Shown here one piece after another: positions 52,101 through 64,000 of a DNA stretch of 64,000 nucleotides. Source of the DNA: Callipepla californica brunnescens (Eukaryota; Chordata; Aves; Galliformes; Odontophoridae); contig JALIRH010000014.1 of the NCBI GenBank assembly GCA_023055505.1, forward strand, positions 13,604,501-13,668,500, read 5' to 3'. A program made the position numbers and the translations under genes. Position 1 is the stretch's first letter. Every line of letters begins with the position of its first letter. The notes beneath the pieces are model-generated. The model saw only the letters and a list, made by a program, of their open reading frames with translations. It did not search any database and had not been told where the DNA came from.

Positions 52101-55100
52101 AGAAAAAAGTGCAAGCTACAGAACCCTCTAAAATTAAAATGTGGTACTCAGAATTTATGTATGAGATTTAAACAGGAGAAGATCAACAAACACAAAAGAA
52201 AGCTTCACATTAAAGTTGCTGGGTTCCAAAAAGTAGAGCTTACCAATGCTGGAGGAACTTCTTGGAACTATTTAAACAAGTCCTACTAGAATGCCTCGTT
52301 GAGAGTATTTACCTGACATTGCTAAATCTCTTACAGCCTGTAGAGCGAAGTTGCAGACATCTCATCAGATAAATCTTTATTGCACTTCTGGACTCGTAAT
52401 CCACAGCTCAGAATTCATTTCACTGTGTTAAAGGTTTGTTCTTACTATCAATTTTTCCCTGAAATATTAGTGGGGAAAAAAAAAAAGGAAAAATGACTCA
52501 TTGTATTTGGAGATTCAAAGAAAGGATAAGTAATCTTCCATAGCTGTAGTTGTGTATCTTTGATCTTTTTATGTTGTTCATTGTTCCTATTTGCTAATTG
52601 AAAACTTTGGAACATACGTCAACAATGGTATGGTTGATCTGTTTCCCACTGCATTTCCTGGAGGTGTCTCAGGAAAATCTGTCATGCAGTAGATGGAGTT
52701 GTCTGACACTATGCAAGATGTGGAGAGAGGTGTTGGAAACGTGCACTCTGCACCACAGGAAAACGAATGTCTCCTCAAGGCGAGGCAGGGAAACCCCTGC
52801 ACAACACTCAGTGCTTTGCCGAGCTTCCTCTTTGCTGTGTTCCTGCGTGCTACGTGCTCATCCACAGCTGGAATGATGCGAGTTGGGCTCATTTTTCCTT
52901 ATCCAGCTGAAAGGGTAATTAGTTCTGTGACTGCAGAAAGGCCCGTGGGACCGTTTGTGACTGTAAGTAATTACTTTTTTTTTTTTTTTCTTAGCCAAAG
53001 ACTGTGTTCAAGCAGCAGAGTAATTCTTGAAGTCCATGGATTCTGTGAAATCAAATTCGTTACATAAATCTATGAATGTGCTGCTTGTGAGTTCTAAGAA
53101 CTCTTCGTAGTGTCCTTGGGTATGGTTCTATCACCACATGTTCTGGGGGATTGCTGATATTGTCTGCAAACACTGTCCAGATTGATGGATCTGAATTGAG
53201 GCTGTCTGTAAGCAGAAGAGAACACCAGACCCTGACAGTCTGCTCTCATTACATATCTCTGTTGTTTTTTTTGAGTTCCAGAATACATTAGTGGGAATAG
53301 AAAATGCTCTCCAAGAATAATAAAATGGAGGTTGGCTACAAGAGTATAGAGAGTTATAGACATCAATACGCAAGTGCATCCTAATGTAGACCTCGCAGGT
53401 CTACATTACTGTAATGTTTTTACCTATGGACTTATTATTTAACACGTTACGTGTTAGCACAACAAGAACCTGATTGGGCTCTGTTTGTTTGGAAGTTAAC
53501 TCTGTCACAGCCACCTTTGGAAAGCTGCTCTTGCCTTTCCTGGTTTTCTGGTTTTGTGCCTCAGTCGTATGCTGCTCCGAAAGGAGCAGAGCTCAGGACG
53601 TCCACATTGCTGTTAGCAGTGCACATTGTCTTTCCCAATCCTGCTGTGCCTTGGGGCATGGTTAGGTGACGTAGTGCAGTGTCCTCTCTTACCATGACAG
53701 AATCAATCTACTGAAGATCCTTTTTGCTGCAATCAGAGGAGAGTTTTTGTCTGTTCTGTGGGCCTAACTTCACCACATTTCTGTTGTAAATCACTGAAGC
53801 CTGATCGTTGCTAGGCTTGAATATCTGCTGCTTTGTTCTCCCGAGGAGGCAGTCGGAATTTGTGCCTTGGCCTCAGAAGTGATTGTTTGTCAGGTTGTTC
53901 TGCATAAGTTTGTGTAGCAGAGAGACTTGTGATTTCCGGAAATAGCTGCTCAGTGTTTCGGGGTAGGTGGTGGTTCTGCTGGTTGTGTTTAGCCATTGCA
54001 CCCCGTGAAAACATGGCTTTTAGCTAGCAGTTTCCTATACTGCTGTCATTTACTATTTTCTCACAGCAGTGTTGGAACATCTGTTCTGGTGTCTGACACT
54101 GTGTAAATCAGATATCCTACAGTAAATCTTTACATATAGTCAAGAATTCAACGCTTACAGTGTTATAGAGACAACAGAAAGAAAAATGTTCTGAAATGTT
54201 CAGTCTCATTTTAAAATGGATGCACATTGGCATTAAGTTCTTGCCTTGCTTAGAACTAAGAACTGACAAATACTGTGGTTTTGTTTCTGCTTTCAGAAGT
54301 ATTTGATTTGGGGCATCTCAAACAACATATTACCTTTGAGATCGCAGTGGTGCTGCCAGTGTGGGTGTGCTCTTGCTTCCTTTTTGATTAGATCAAAATA
54401 AAAACCTGTGCGGCTAGACCTGCTTTAATCACTCTGACCATATGTCAAGACTCTTCTTTTTACTGTCTGCTTTTACAGGGACTGTTTTAGGGTAGAAGAC
54501 TTCATTCTTACAGTGAATTTCTGGTTTGTATCAGGCTAAAATGTAAAAAAAAATCTGCAGAATTCGTGTTCCCCATTGTTGGGAAGTGCAGTGGAGCTGA
54601 TGTGCATTCTCAGAGCCCATCTTTTCTAGCAGTGCAGATGTAGAGTTAGTTTCATTATCGTAAGGTTGATTTTCTAACACAGATATAAACCCGAACTTGG
54701 TGGAAGTATCATCCTTAAATGAGCAGTGAGACCTTTCTGTGGATATCAGCAAATCCCCTTGTGTCACCTTTGTCATTACTTTCTAGTTTTCTTTAATTGC
54801 TTTTCCTCTGACTTGTAGTTGGATTTCTTGTTCCTGCTTTTCATTTATTTCTGACCACCCTATTCGTGTGCCCTTTGCTATCTTCAGTGCAACGTTCTCT
54901 CCTTTCCTTTTTCCATCTCAGTGCAGATGTCTTCTGGGGTGTTCACAAAACTCCCACTCAGTCTCTCAAAACTTCATTATTAACAACAGCACTTCCTCTG
55001 TGTTTCCTGTTTTCTTCTTTGATGTTTTTTTGGGCCCCCAGATTCTATTATTGTTGGCCAATGAGTTGTCAGAGCTGCATTAATTTCCACAGTTGTCCTT

Positions 55101-58100
55101 CTTGCAGATAGGTCTTTTTAGATAACCTTCTCTGACGGTCATGTTCCTTGGGGACAGAGGAGGAATGAGCCTTCTTCAAACCAAAAAAACTACTTTGAGC
55201 TTTTCTCCTATGGGGGCGGGAAGCAGTTATATTCTTTCTTTGTTTATAAGTTCCTGTTTTTGTGCTTGCCTCTGCAAGGTCGTTTCACAGGAATCTTGGA
55301 ACTGTTCATTAAATCACTGCTTGTAATAGCCAAAAGCTTGACCGTGGTGGTAGTGTTTTCCATGCAGATCAGTGGACTTCATAAGTACGAACAGTCTTAA
55401 TTCTAGTTCAGGTATGTCTTTAGTAAAACATCACTGCTTGGAAGGGCTACTGGAGGTCTGAAGCTACATGTGTTCCACCAGACCCAATGGGTAACTGCTG
55501 GCTGTGGTGGTCTCTCTTTGTTCATCCAAGAAACATGGCACTGTTGGGTCACTTTCCTGCGCACTGAACGGTGTGCATGTGCTCGTTTCTGACACGTGTT
55601 CAGAAATGCTTTAAAAGTTACTGAATTTTAATGGTTTGTGGAGACAGGCAGTTCCCAATTACATGATCGTTATGATGTCTCCATCATTGTGATTTGTCTT
55701 CTAGTGTCTGAGTCATGCCCTGAATCCAGCCAGCAAGCAACTGTCTGCACTGTTCTTTGTTTTTATTAGAAAGTTGGGGATTTTGCATGCCTTTGTAACT
55801 GCCATCTGCAAAATGCATCAGATAAATGTGTGTTAAGTTTGGGTATTTCAGAATGAAGTGATGAAACGCTTCCGTTACAATTAAATGCTTGCTATTTAAG
55901 GAGAGAGCAATATTCTTTTGCAAGTGTGAGCTGAGTGCGGTCTGTGCTTCGTGCCCTGTCTGCAACATGCATCAGCAAGTGCAATCAGAGGCTAAGGAAG
56001 TTGCAAGGACTTCAGCTGAAAACATTAGCCCTCAGAAAAGTGCTCACCTTTGGTGCAAGTGGGTTAATCCTCAGCTTTCAGCAAACCTTTTTTTTAGCCC
56101 ATCAAAACCATTCTGTGCCTCTTAGAGGTCCTGCACGCACTACTCTCGAGCTGGGGTTTTGAGTTTGCTCTCCCTGTCTGCAAGGAGGTTCTTTGCAGCA
56201 CTGCAGTGCTGGCAGCAGCTCAGCAGTTGTCACCATCCCTTTTCCCACAGCACTGACCAAGCAGCTGCTTGGGCCATTTGGGAACCAGGAGAAAAGCAAA
56301 TATCTGCTGCTCAGCAGTTGTGTTTTGTCTGCTCCCAGGGGTGGTAGTTGGGTGGATGATGCCTGAGGTCTGCTCTTTGAACCATGTCTGTCTTCAGCTT
56401 GGTGTCCTTCCCACAGCTGTCTGTATTTGGAGCTTCAGAAAACTGTCTGGCAGTCGAGAATGGACATAAAGAAAAATTGGCAGGGACAGCTGCTTGCTGG
56501 TGGTGAGTCTGGGGATCTTCCTTTGAGACAACTTTCAGCTGACTTTCTAAATGTGCTAGGAGATACAGTGAGCCACCAAAGCAACTTCTGTAGAGCTCCC
56601 CAGGGAACTTCTGGCACTGCACTGTTCCTAGTGTCTCCTCACCTACATCCTTCTCTCATCTCCTGCCCAGGTGTCATATTCCACAGGCTTCACGATTTAT
56701 TGCAGCTTCCTTTCCATACGTACAGTTGTGCAGGTATCCTAGTAAGTATGCACATAGTAAAATTCCAAGGCAGGGCTGTTTGGGCTTGGGTGATGATTTT
56801 ATATTTACAGGTGTCAGCATTTATCTTGGGTGTACTGACTGAGCTTCTCCCTGGTTGGGTGTGTAGTTCACTGACTGTAGCATTCCAGCTCTGTTTTGTT
56901 GGATGCTGTTCTTTGCTCAGGAGAGCATTGCTTTTCAGAATGTTTATGTAAAGACCATACTCTAACTTCTCTAAGTGCTGTTAGCCTTTCTGTATTCACC
57001 TGAGGATTTTTTTTTCTGTTTAGGTTTCAGAAATGCGAGGCTTCAGGGTGCTAAAAATGAATAAGTCCATGCCTCCTCCGGCCCCCAGTTCTTCTCAAGC
57101 AGGAATTCTTGCTATAATTATTTAGGGTGATGCCCCTGACAGAAATATGGATGAACCAAGTCCCAGTTTCCACTGAGCTTCAGGATGTTAAGCAGGTGCA
57201 GTTTATTTTCCTTCTGTGCCGCTCTCCTTGGCTCTCACAGGGTCAGGAGCAGCAGTAGCACTTTTGAGTCATTTGGAATGCAAGTGGCTTTGCAGTGATG
57301 CCAGAGGTTCCCTTTGCACCAGGCCTTATATAAAACGTGTGGCAGATTGTCAGCTTTGTCACGTTCCCTGGGCAGCAGAGAATAGGTGGAGGCTTCAGCT
57401 TTTAATTCAGACGGAACTGGACTGGTATCAGAAAATCTTAGTCAGCTTTGCTCCTCGGGTGGCTGTGTGAGTCGCGTCAGGATGCTGCACTGAGAGCTCC
57501 TGACTGATACTTGGATGGGAACATAGTGCCGTGGGCCAAATAATACCTCCTGGGGAAGCGTAGTGCAACATATGCTCTGGGGAAAACAATCCCTCCACCA
57601 GTCTTTGCTAGCAGAAGATGAGAGGAAATGAAGTGATGCCTGGGGAGAGCATCAGGCAGGATTGAACTGTGGGCTCTGGGTTGATCTTGCATCATCTGAG
57701 CTGCAGGAGCACATGCTGCATCTACATACAGCACCTCGAAACAGCAAGGAAGAAGGATATCATCCTGTCTGTCATTAAGTGCAAAGTCTTTTCAGCCGGA
57801 CAAGTCAGGAGTGTTCTAGCAGCTCTAAGGCAAATGTTGGGAATTGCTCTTTGAGAACCAAGGGCAGGGACTATAACTGTCACAATTTGGCTTTGTAAAT
57901 GGGAGGAGCAATGAAGTAACACTTAGATGTCTTATGCAGCTCTAGCAAAGCCCCCCTTTGGAAATGTGCACCTTTGGACTTGTTATCCTGACTTACTGTG
58001 CCCTCAGTTTCAAAGATTCTATTCTTTTTAGTCTTCTACTTCGTTTTCTGGGTACATTAACTTCTTAGGAATAGGATTCTGATTAAAGGGCTTAGAAGAA

Positions 58101-61100
58101 ATCCCCTCTGTTAACATAGGATCTCATGTTTTCTGTTTGCTGTCACACCGAGTTCTCCGACTCAGATCTGCTTCAAAGTCAGAACCACAGTGCTGAAGTC
58201 ACCCACGTTTGACTGTTCCTCTTTTAGGGAATGTGAATTGGAGCAAACAGATGGTGGGAGCAGATGAGCAGGCTTCACCAGCATCTTGAAAATAGATCTT
58301 GAGAGGGGGTTTCAGTACAGATCTGGATGAAGAATGGCACACTATTTTTTTTTTGTGTGTGTTAGGAGCTTTTTGCTATCTTATTAAGCATGTCTTTGGA
58401 TGGATGATAAAACCAGCACTCATATTTCTGCCTCAGTTTTTAATTTCTGTTCCACTTTCTAGCTAGGCTTGCTTGCTTTACTTCCACTTCTATGGGAAGT
58501 GGTGGGGGTAGAAGTTTTGGCTTTGTTGCTTCTTTGTCATTGTGATTTGTAGGTCCTTGGCAGTCTTTGTGCATGTGAAATCCTCATAACCACATTGGGG
58601 AACTTACCGAGTTCCCTCAGCTTCGCTCTGTGTACACTGACACCACTCAGCTTCCAAATGTGTTCTTTCTCTGAGTTGCCTGTTCAAGTAATCACAGCTC
58701 CCAATCTGGAGCAAATGTGCTGTTTAAGATCTGCTCAGACTGCACACAGTGGTTACCATGTGGAGAGCACTGTTAGCTGTTAGGATGTGTGCAGCTGCAA
58801 ACAGTTGGCATGTCGATACCCTGCCTAGAAAGCTTGGGTTGGAAGGATGAGCCTTGAGCTGAGCACCCAGAATGCCATACGTGGCATGGATAAAATTATT
58901 TATTGAATGGTTTTGCATATTGAAAATCTTACTGGCATCGTGCTCTGTTGATTTTTAAATATTATCTTTTGTTCCCTTTTTTAATAGGAACTGGAGACAT
59001 CGTTGCTGTGATGATTACAGAATCAAAAGTGAAGGAGATCCTGAATTATTTGGAAAAGAACATCTCTGTCCTGATGGCCATAGCAGTGGGTTCCCGTGTT
59101 CCTCTAAAAAACTTCAGTCGGGGCTCCCTAGTCTTTGTGTCAATATCTTTCATTGTTTTGATGATAATTTCTTCAGCGTGGTTAATATTTTACTTCATCC
59201 AGAAGATCAGGTACACAAGTGCACGTGATAGGAATCAGGTAAGGGCACATTTTTCTTTTCCTCTCCAAATTCAGGAGGTGATATTGCTGTATAAAGTATT
59301 CTGTGGAGATTTCCTTTCTTGGAAAAGACATTGGGAATGGGGGGTGAGGTTAAATTGTGCATAAGATTACGTGGCGTGACAGAGCAAGGAGCTAATGTTA
59401 TCAATTCCATCTATGTTAGTAAGGATAGCTTTAGTAATAAGTAAGGCAAATCAGATGATGTTCGCAAGCTGTAAATTAATGAATGTTAGAGTAAGAAGAC
59501 TTAAGATAAAGATCTGCACTAAGTTTAACTTTATTTAAGATGATACTTGGTAAGGACTGTCTAATTCTCCTGGTCATACATACTGAGTAATATTTTGTGC
59601 AGCATGACTTTCTGATCTTCTTTTTCACCTTTATTGTACAAACTTAGATCTGGATTAATTGCACCCGTACTCAAAGGTCTTGAATAAACAAAGTTATCGA
59701 TTTAAATATGGCTTAAAGTTTAGTAGAACATTTACTTCTAATGTGGGCTCAATGAGCTGCAATCTCAGTAGTGTGCCCTGGCTTTTGTTGCTAAGGAGCA
59801 CGAAAATTGTTGTGCACTCTTTGCCTCTGTGCATCTCTGTTAAGGAAGCTTAACAAAGCTGCTGACCTCCAGCCATTCTGATTCCAGCCATCCTGATTTA
59901 GGACTGACCCTTAAGGGCACACTGTGGGGCAGCACTATTGGCCCTTGACAGTGCTTAGTCAAACCTAAAACAAACGCAGACTTACAAACCCTCAACTGCA
60001 ACAAAGGATTTCCTTTCTAGTTTCTAGAAATAGCATCTGATGCTGTCGGTCTCGTTAGATTTTCCTAAGGATGGCATTCTGAAGGGACCAACCTATGGCT
60101 GGTACTTAGTGCAGTCCCTTGGGGTGGTAGACACTGAAGTATAACTGTTACTCAGTGGGTGTCTGTGGAGTGCTGAGCTGTGCCTGCTGTGTCCCCTGCA
60201 TGGTCCGGGGCTTCTTCCAAACGTTTCAAAGCAGCTGCTCTGTGGGGAGGGGGTTTTTGTGACCTTCCTTCTTTCTTTAGATTTTTTTTACAAAAGGTCA
60301 GGAGAAACTCGATGAAAATTTGATGCGGTTTAAAAAGCTGAGCTTATTAAACTTGAATGAGGAGGTGGCGACAGCTCTGGTTTGTTTTTTGAAGAGCTTT
60401 GAAAGCTCCCTCAGAAGGAAGGCTGTGCCGTTAGTGGGGAAATTACTTGTTTTAACTGAAAAATAAGATCATAGCTTATGGCTAGAGGCACCTGTTTAAA
60501 AAAAATGATTAAAAAACATCAAAAACATGCTGTGTTTTGTAGAGATGGGTATTTCACATGGTTACTCTTGTGCGTTTCCACCAGAGGTATGAAACTCCTT
60601 TGAATGTACTGGTGCCCTTTTTCCACTGAGGTGGATGTGGGTTTTAAAGCAAGCGTGGGCTGCGTGCCTGTGCCCTAACTTAACAAAGCAGCAAATCCTC
60701 GGCGTCCCCAAGGTTAGCATTTCAAAACACTTGTTAAAATTAGAAGGTGGAAAAGGTGGCTCTCTTAAATGGAGATGAAAGTTGCCGTTTAGCAGATTTC
60801 CTTCCATGTGAGAATGTGTACGTGTTTTGGAAGAGCTTTGCTGAGATGAATCCTTTCTCAGTAGGAGCATATTTTCTAAGGCTTCACCTAGTACAAACAT
60901 AGGCAGTGTAGCTAATTATACGTGCTACCCCCCAGTGACTTAGGTGGGTAAAGCCCCCACCATGCCTTCTTGGCAGTCACATTTTGGCTGTGCAGTGAGA
61001 ATTGCTCCAGCAGTGTTCTGGTGTGCCATGTTGTGTCATTAAGTACTCAAGCCCACATGCTTGTTCTGGGATGCACAGCTCAGGTTTGCTTATATTGACT

Positions 61101-63185
61101 GCTTGCTCACATGTGGAAGTTAGGATGCTCCCTTGAGGAGTTTCCCCACCTCACCTCCGTTCTGGATGGTATTCTGTGGTAGTTGACACACAATATGTGT
61201 TTTTTTCAAACTGGTGTCCTAAAAGGAAAGCATAAAATGAAGGAGCTGTTGTTTTTTTTTTCTGTAGAGACAACAACAACAAAAATTGAATTCTCATGTA
61301 ATTCCAGGGTAATGTTAATACAGTTGGTGACCTCAATTCAATACACACAGTTCTAGTGACCTTCAGAGGCCTCTGTGTTTCTCAAATAATAACAGCCTTC
61401 TTAGCTTATATGGAAAGAGAGGAAGCGTGTGATTTGGAGCAGGGTGGTTGAAGAACTTGGTTTTTCAAGTGTATGGGAGGTATGTGGGCACAAGAAGTGT
61501 GTGCTTGTTCTGAGCTGCACGGGGGGTTCTGCTATGCGTGTTTTGTGTTCTTAGAATCGAGCTGTCTCAAAAGCAGAGTGTTCATCCTTCACCCCTCCTG
61601 TGCTGAAATATGGGAACTTCCTTTCTTCTGGTAAATGTAAACCCAGTCTTGAGATCCTGACACGAGGAGGTGTGAGCGTTGTGCTGCTCAGTGCCTGGGA
61701 ACCACTGTCTGGCAGCTGGGCAGTGGGTGCACAGAGGGGCAGCGTGCACCCAGCAGTGCTCATTGTGTAAACAGCAAAAAATGGCTTGGCCTTTGCAGTC
61801 AGAGTGAGGTTAATATTGAAAGCTGCGTTCGTTTCAGCTTTATTCAAGTCTGAATCGAATCTTTCGGATTTCGTGACACACAAATTTTGGCTTTGTGTGG
61901 TAGTGGTGGTTTCGGGTGAGGGCACAGGAACTAGGTTACGCTGTGAGGATGTGTTTGGTCTCAGAACAAGATCAGCCTGTGCTCGGGGAGGGGAAATATT
62001 CAAGCCTAAGAGAACAGAATATGTTCCAGCACATTGAATAAAGAGCACTAGGAAAAGAAGATGACAGAAATCCCTGGGGGGTACGTTGCTCCATCCCCTG
62101 TACTGCAGGCTGGGTTTGGTTAGCTTCGTCACACGTGCTGGGTGACTGTTGTAGAGCTGTGTGCCCACACACGGAATGCATTCCTGTGCTCTGCTGTTGG
62201 ATTTTTTTTGTTTCCTGACAAATCGCTAGCTGTGGGCTTTGCTGTTTACGCTGTTGTTTGCAGTGTTGGCCCACTGTCAGTGTGTATAGCTGAGGCAGTA
62301 TCGAGCCCAAATAAGTCATTATAAAGGGCAGTAATGAAGCTTGATTATCAGAGCTAATTTGTGTTCTCTTCTTTGTCACTTCATTAGCGTCGCCTTGGAG
62401 ATGCTGCCAAGAAAGCCGTCGGTAAATTGACAACCAGGACAGTAAAGAAGGGAGATAAGGTATAATGATATTTCAACGTGATAAATGTGGGCATCGTGTT
62501 TTGTTTTAGTCAGAGGAAGCAGTTTACTTCTCAGTTTTTTCCTTCTCTTCTGCTATTACGACCTTGCCTTCCTTGTTGGAGGCTGCTTATCGCACGGCAC
62601 GGTGTTTTGTGTAACTGCTGTATTGCTGTGCGCTGCAAGTCTGTACATTTCAGGGAGGGTTTTCATTTAACTACTTCTTGTGCTCCATCTGGCAACTGTG
62701 ACTGAGTGGTTTTGTGTGCTCGCTGGCACACGAAATTCCCAAAAAGCTAATCCACAAAAACAAACAAAAAAGCTGTTTTCTTTCTACCTCAAAGCTGAGG
62801 TGGTGATTCCTTGCAGGAAAATCCCTGCAGTGGAGAATACAACTGGATATTGTAAATATCTTAGGCCTTAGCTGATGTTTCAAATGATCAGTTTCCAGCT
62901 CCAAATGAAGGGGGATGGTTTTGTATGTGTGAGATGCTTCTCATCTCTGAGCCGTGCTGGGACGTAACTACCCTGTCATCATTTCTGTATCTTCTTGGTA
63001 ATATCCTCTCTGACATAACATGGTTCTTGTACTGATTGCAATTACTTTCACCTTTGTCTCAGACTAAGCTCTTGACTTGAATTTTCATTCTGTTCGTTTT
63101 AGGAGACAGACCCAGACTTTGATCATTGTGCTGTCTGCATTGAGAGTTACAAGCAGAATGATGTTGTTCGCATTTTACCATGCAA
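42911..63185 (+). CDS. RNF130: RNF130 (Goliath homolog), exons 1 to 5, spliced; 3' part beyond window
   Basis: This is a membrane-anchored E3 ubiquitin ligase of the Goliath/PA-TM-RING family, which acts on endosomal and surface membranes. The five exons join in phase to give 288 residues plus a partial codon. Order: signal peptide (about 1-31, [11 protein letters not shown] core), PA domain (about 70-175), membrane helix (201-224), basic juxtamembrane stretch, and the start of a RING-H2 domain with zinc ligands C270, C273 and C288. The remaining ligands and the C-terminal tail lie past the window. The start at 42911 has a strong context (AAGATGGG) and gives a proper signal peptide; an in-frame ATG at 42803 would bury it behind 36 proline- and arginine-rich residues. 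Text identity with human RNF130 is high across exons 2-5. Confidence 0.96.
43176..48718 (+). other. RNF130 intron 1 (5.5 kb)
   Basis: The first 400 bases belong to the CpG island. No RNF130 exon is seen. It contains an exon-like segment at 45805-45882 on the + strand and an unexplained antisense open frame at 47133-47750. Confidence 0.75.
47133..47750 (-). other. Unexplained antisense open frame in RNF130 intron 1
   Basis: A 205-codon frame on the - strand opens [20 protein letters not shown], with a protein-like composition (acidic start, mixed middle). The ATG follows AACAG, a possible acceptor. A good donor word, TTAG|GTAAGG, lies inside the frame with the exon edge at 47264. I recognise no domain. 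Frames this long are expected by chance only occasionally in sequence of this composition, so it could be a real exon, a decayed gene copy, or chance. Confidence 0.2.
48719..48913 (+). CDS. RNF130: RNF130 exon 2: PA domain
   Basis: It encodes [49 protein letters not shown] and EEPVTMTHQ. The [10 protein letters not shown] and A..AVVIYNN motifs mark the protease-associated domain. NCT and NAT are candidate glycosylation sites. The acceptor is ACTCCAG|TTGCAG: a second AG six bases downstream is in frame and would remove two residues. Donor G|GTAAGC. Phase 1 in, 1 out. Confidence 0.96.
50715..50925 (+). mobile_element. CR1 LINE 3' fragment in RNF130 intron 2
   Basis: Features include GAGTTGGATATTAGGAACAATTT, GGTGCAGGATGTCCAGGGAGGTG, CCATCCCTGGAGGTG, GGGATGTGGTCAGAGGGCTGGGGTTGG and the tail TTCTATGATTCTATG. 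It is in the same orientation as the host gene and truncated at the 5' end. Confidence 0.9.
52975..52989. repeat. Poly(T) tract in RNF130 intron 2
   Basis: Fifteen T residues followed by CTTAG. It looks like a splice acceptor but I found no convincing exon after it. Confidence 0.7.
58988..59238 (+). CDS. RNF130: RNF130 exon 3: end of PA domain and membrane helix
   Basis: It encodes [41 protein letters not shown] and a membrane helix from [18 protein letters not shown] to IFYF, then [17 protein letters not shown] and NFS are glycosylation sites. The helix is almost identical to human RNF130. Acceptor TTTTTAATAG, donor CAG|GTAAGG. Phase 1 in, 0 out. Confidence 0.97.
59239..62387 (+). other. 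RNF130 intron 3 (3.1 kb)
   Basis: No exon or repeat body recognised. A 205-codon antisense open frame at 61551-62168 has no domain and is probably chance. Confidence 0.7.
62388..62459 (+). CDS. RNF130: RNF130 exon 4: basic linker before the RING
   Basis: A 72-base exon encoding [20 protein letters not shown] and KGDK, matching the human linker with one or two substitutions. Its length is a multiple of three and it sits between phase-0 introns, so skipping it would keep the frame. Acceptor TTCATTAG, donor AAG|GTATAA. Confidence 0.96.
62460..63102 (+). other. RNF130 intron 4 (0.64 kb)
   Basis: Nothing recognised in it. Confidence 0.75.
63103..63185 (+). CDS. RNF130: RNF130 exon 5: first part of the RING-H2 domain
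   Basis: It encodes [20 protein letters not shown], then VVRILPCK, where the lysine codon is split at the donor AA|GTAAGC. The C-x2-C pair and the third cysteine are zinc ligands. The histidine pair and the last cysteines must be in the next exon, outside the window. Acceptor CGTTTTAG. Phase 0 in, 2 out. Confidence 0.97.
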
Positions 63186-64000
63186 GTAAGCTAGTAGAGT
63201 TGCTTTGTTTGCAAACTGTTCTTTCCTTCTTGCTCCTTTGCTTCATTTCATGTTAAATGTGCACTGTGACTTCTAGATACATATGTTAGTTATTTCCTGT
63301 TCTAATAACAGCCATTTTATTTTAAACTGTATGAAACCAGGTCTGAAGATGAGTGGTTCAGGTGCTGGCAGTGAAACTGTTTGTATTTGGGGGTTGGGAC
63401 AGGTTTAAGGGTCGAACGGCAGGCAGACAAAGTCAGGTGTGACCAACAAGGTGCAGCAGCATTCTGTACAGCATCTGTGCAATGCTGCTGTGGCTTTCTG
63501 AAATGGTGCAAGGGACAAATGCAGTCTTTCCAACCTTCATACCTCATTTGACATCAATCAACCGCTGTGCAATCTCTTTGGTGTCTCCAGTGAAATGGAT
63601 TCTTGGCCTGAAGACTACTGCTGCTTGCTGCATACTCTGTTCTGGTGCTTAAAACCTAGAAGTTTCTTTTATGCCCTTCTTTTGATGTCTACAGGTTTTC
63701 AGTTCATTTCTGTTCTTGAATTATGGGATATTTGCTCTTTGAGAGATGCTTTAAGTGCTTATCCTTCTGCCTGTTAAAATATACCCCAGTTGTTGAGTTT
63801 TCAGACACTTCTGTCGTATATTGTGATCTCAAGTAAAGTGTATGTGAGTTACGCCCTGGTCCTTCATTTATGAGGAAGATTTGGAAATTAGAGGAGAATC
63901 TTCTGGGAACTGTTTACCATCTCTGAACCACGTGGCTGATGGATGAATTGCCTCTTGAAAAAGGCACCATTTCTTCTGGAACTTGGAGTAGTACCATTAG
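63186..64000 (+). other. Start of RNF130 intron 5
   Basis: No exon is seen up to the window edge. The next exon should begin by completing the lysine codon and encode the HVFHKSC part of the RING-H2. Confidence 0.75.

Larger units (their letters stand above)
48914..58987 (+). other. RNF130 intron 2 (10.1 kb)
   Basis: No gene is supported. It holds a CR1 3' end at 50715-50925, a poly(T) tract at 52975-52989, and an exon-like segment at 52868-52962 that would break the RNF130 frame. The longest open frames (for example 56427-56951 on +) show no domain. Confidence 0.7.

Noticed and set aside
55430..55500. Possible minus-strand CR1 fragment
   Set aside because: Only a short GGAAGGGCTACTGGAGGTC resemblance is visible, with no tail octamers, so it is too weak to list.
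56427..56951. 174-codon + strand frame with a hydrophobic end in RNF130 intron 2
   Set aside because: No match to a family I know, and the hydrophobic part comes from T-rich intron sequence. Probably chance.
61551..62168. 205-codon antisense frame in RNF130 intron 3
   Set aside because: No domain, threonine- and serine-rich, and no splice-site pair that would join it to anything.

Overview
The window is vertebrate nuclear DNA and looks avian: chicken or a close galliform. Genes are split into short exons with GT-AG introns, and there are several CR1 retrotransposon 3' ends carrying the bird-type ATTCTATG tail. The species, and a guess of chicken chromosome 13, are inferences. Nothing prokaryotic or viral is present.

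Two protein-coding genes lie head to tail on the + strand. From 8721 to 36798 are 29 exons (numbered 2 to 30 by the human scheme) of FLT4, which encodes VEGFR-3, the receptor tyrosine kinase for VEGF-C and VEGF-D. They encode seven immunoglobulin-like domains, a membrane helix, a split kinase domain and the tyrosine-bearing tail through to the stop codon. All splice sites are canonical and every phase joins. The first exon (signal peptide) was not found, so positions 1-8720 are read as intron 1. The coding exons give about 1,360 residues, about 1,380 if a human-sized first exon is added.

A 3' UTR and intergenic stretch follows, with two candidate polyadenylation signals (37717 and 40469) and a CR1 element. 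At about 42.2-43.6 kb a CpG island holds a perfect CRE, GC boxes, an NRF1-like site, several tiny upstream reading frames and exon 1 of RNF130 (Goliath family). RNF130 is a membrane-anchored RING-H2 ubiquitin ligase with an extracytoplasmic PA domain. Exons 1-5 lie at 42911-63185. The window ends inside the gene, after the third zinc ligand of the RING.

The two genes are not known to act together: FLT4 is an endothelial and lymphatic growth-factor receptor, RNF130 a broadly expressed endosomal ligase. I found no new biological system. The points worth a second look are tandem splice acceptors (FLT4 exons 11 and 30, RNF130 exon 2), a cluster of minimal upstream reading frames in the RNF130 leader, a tandem duplication of about 67 bp in FLT4 intron 11, an unexplained antisense reading frame with a splice-donor-like end in RNF130 intron 1, exon-like segments in RNF130 introns, and the close FLT4-RNF130 spacing.
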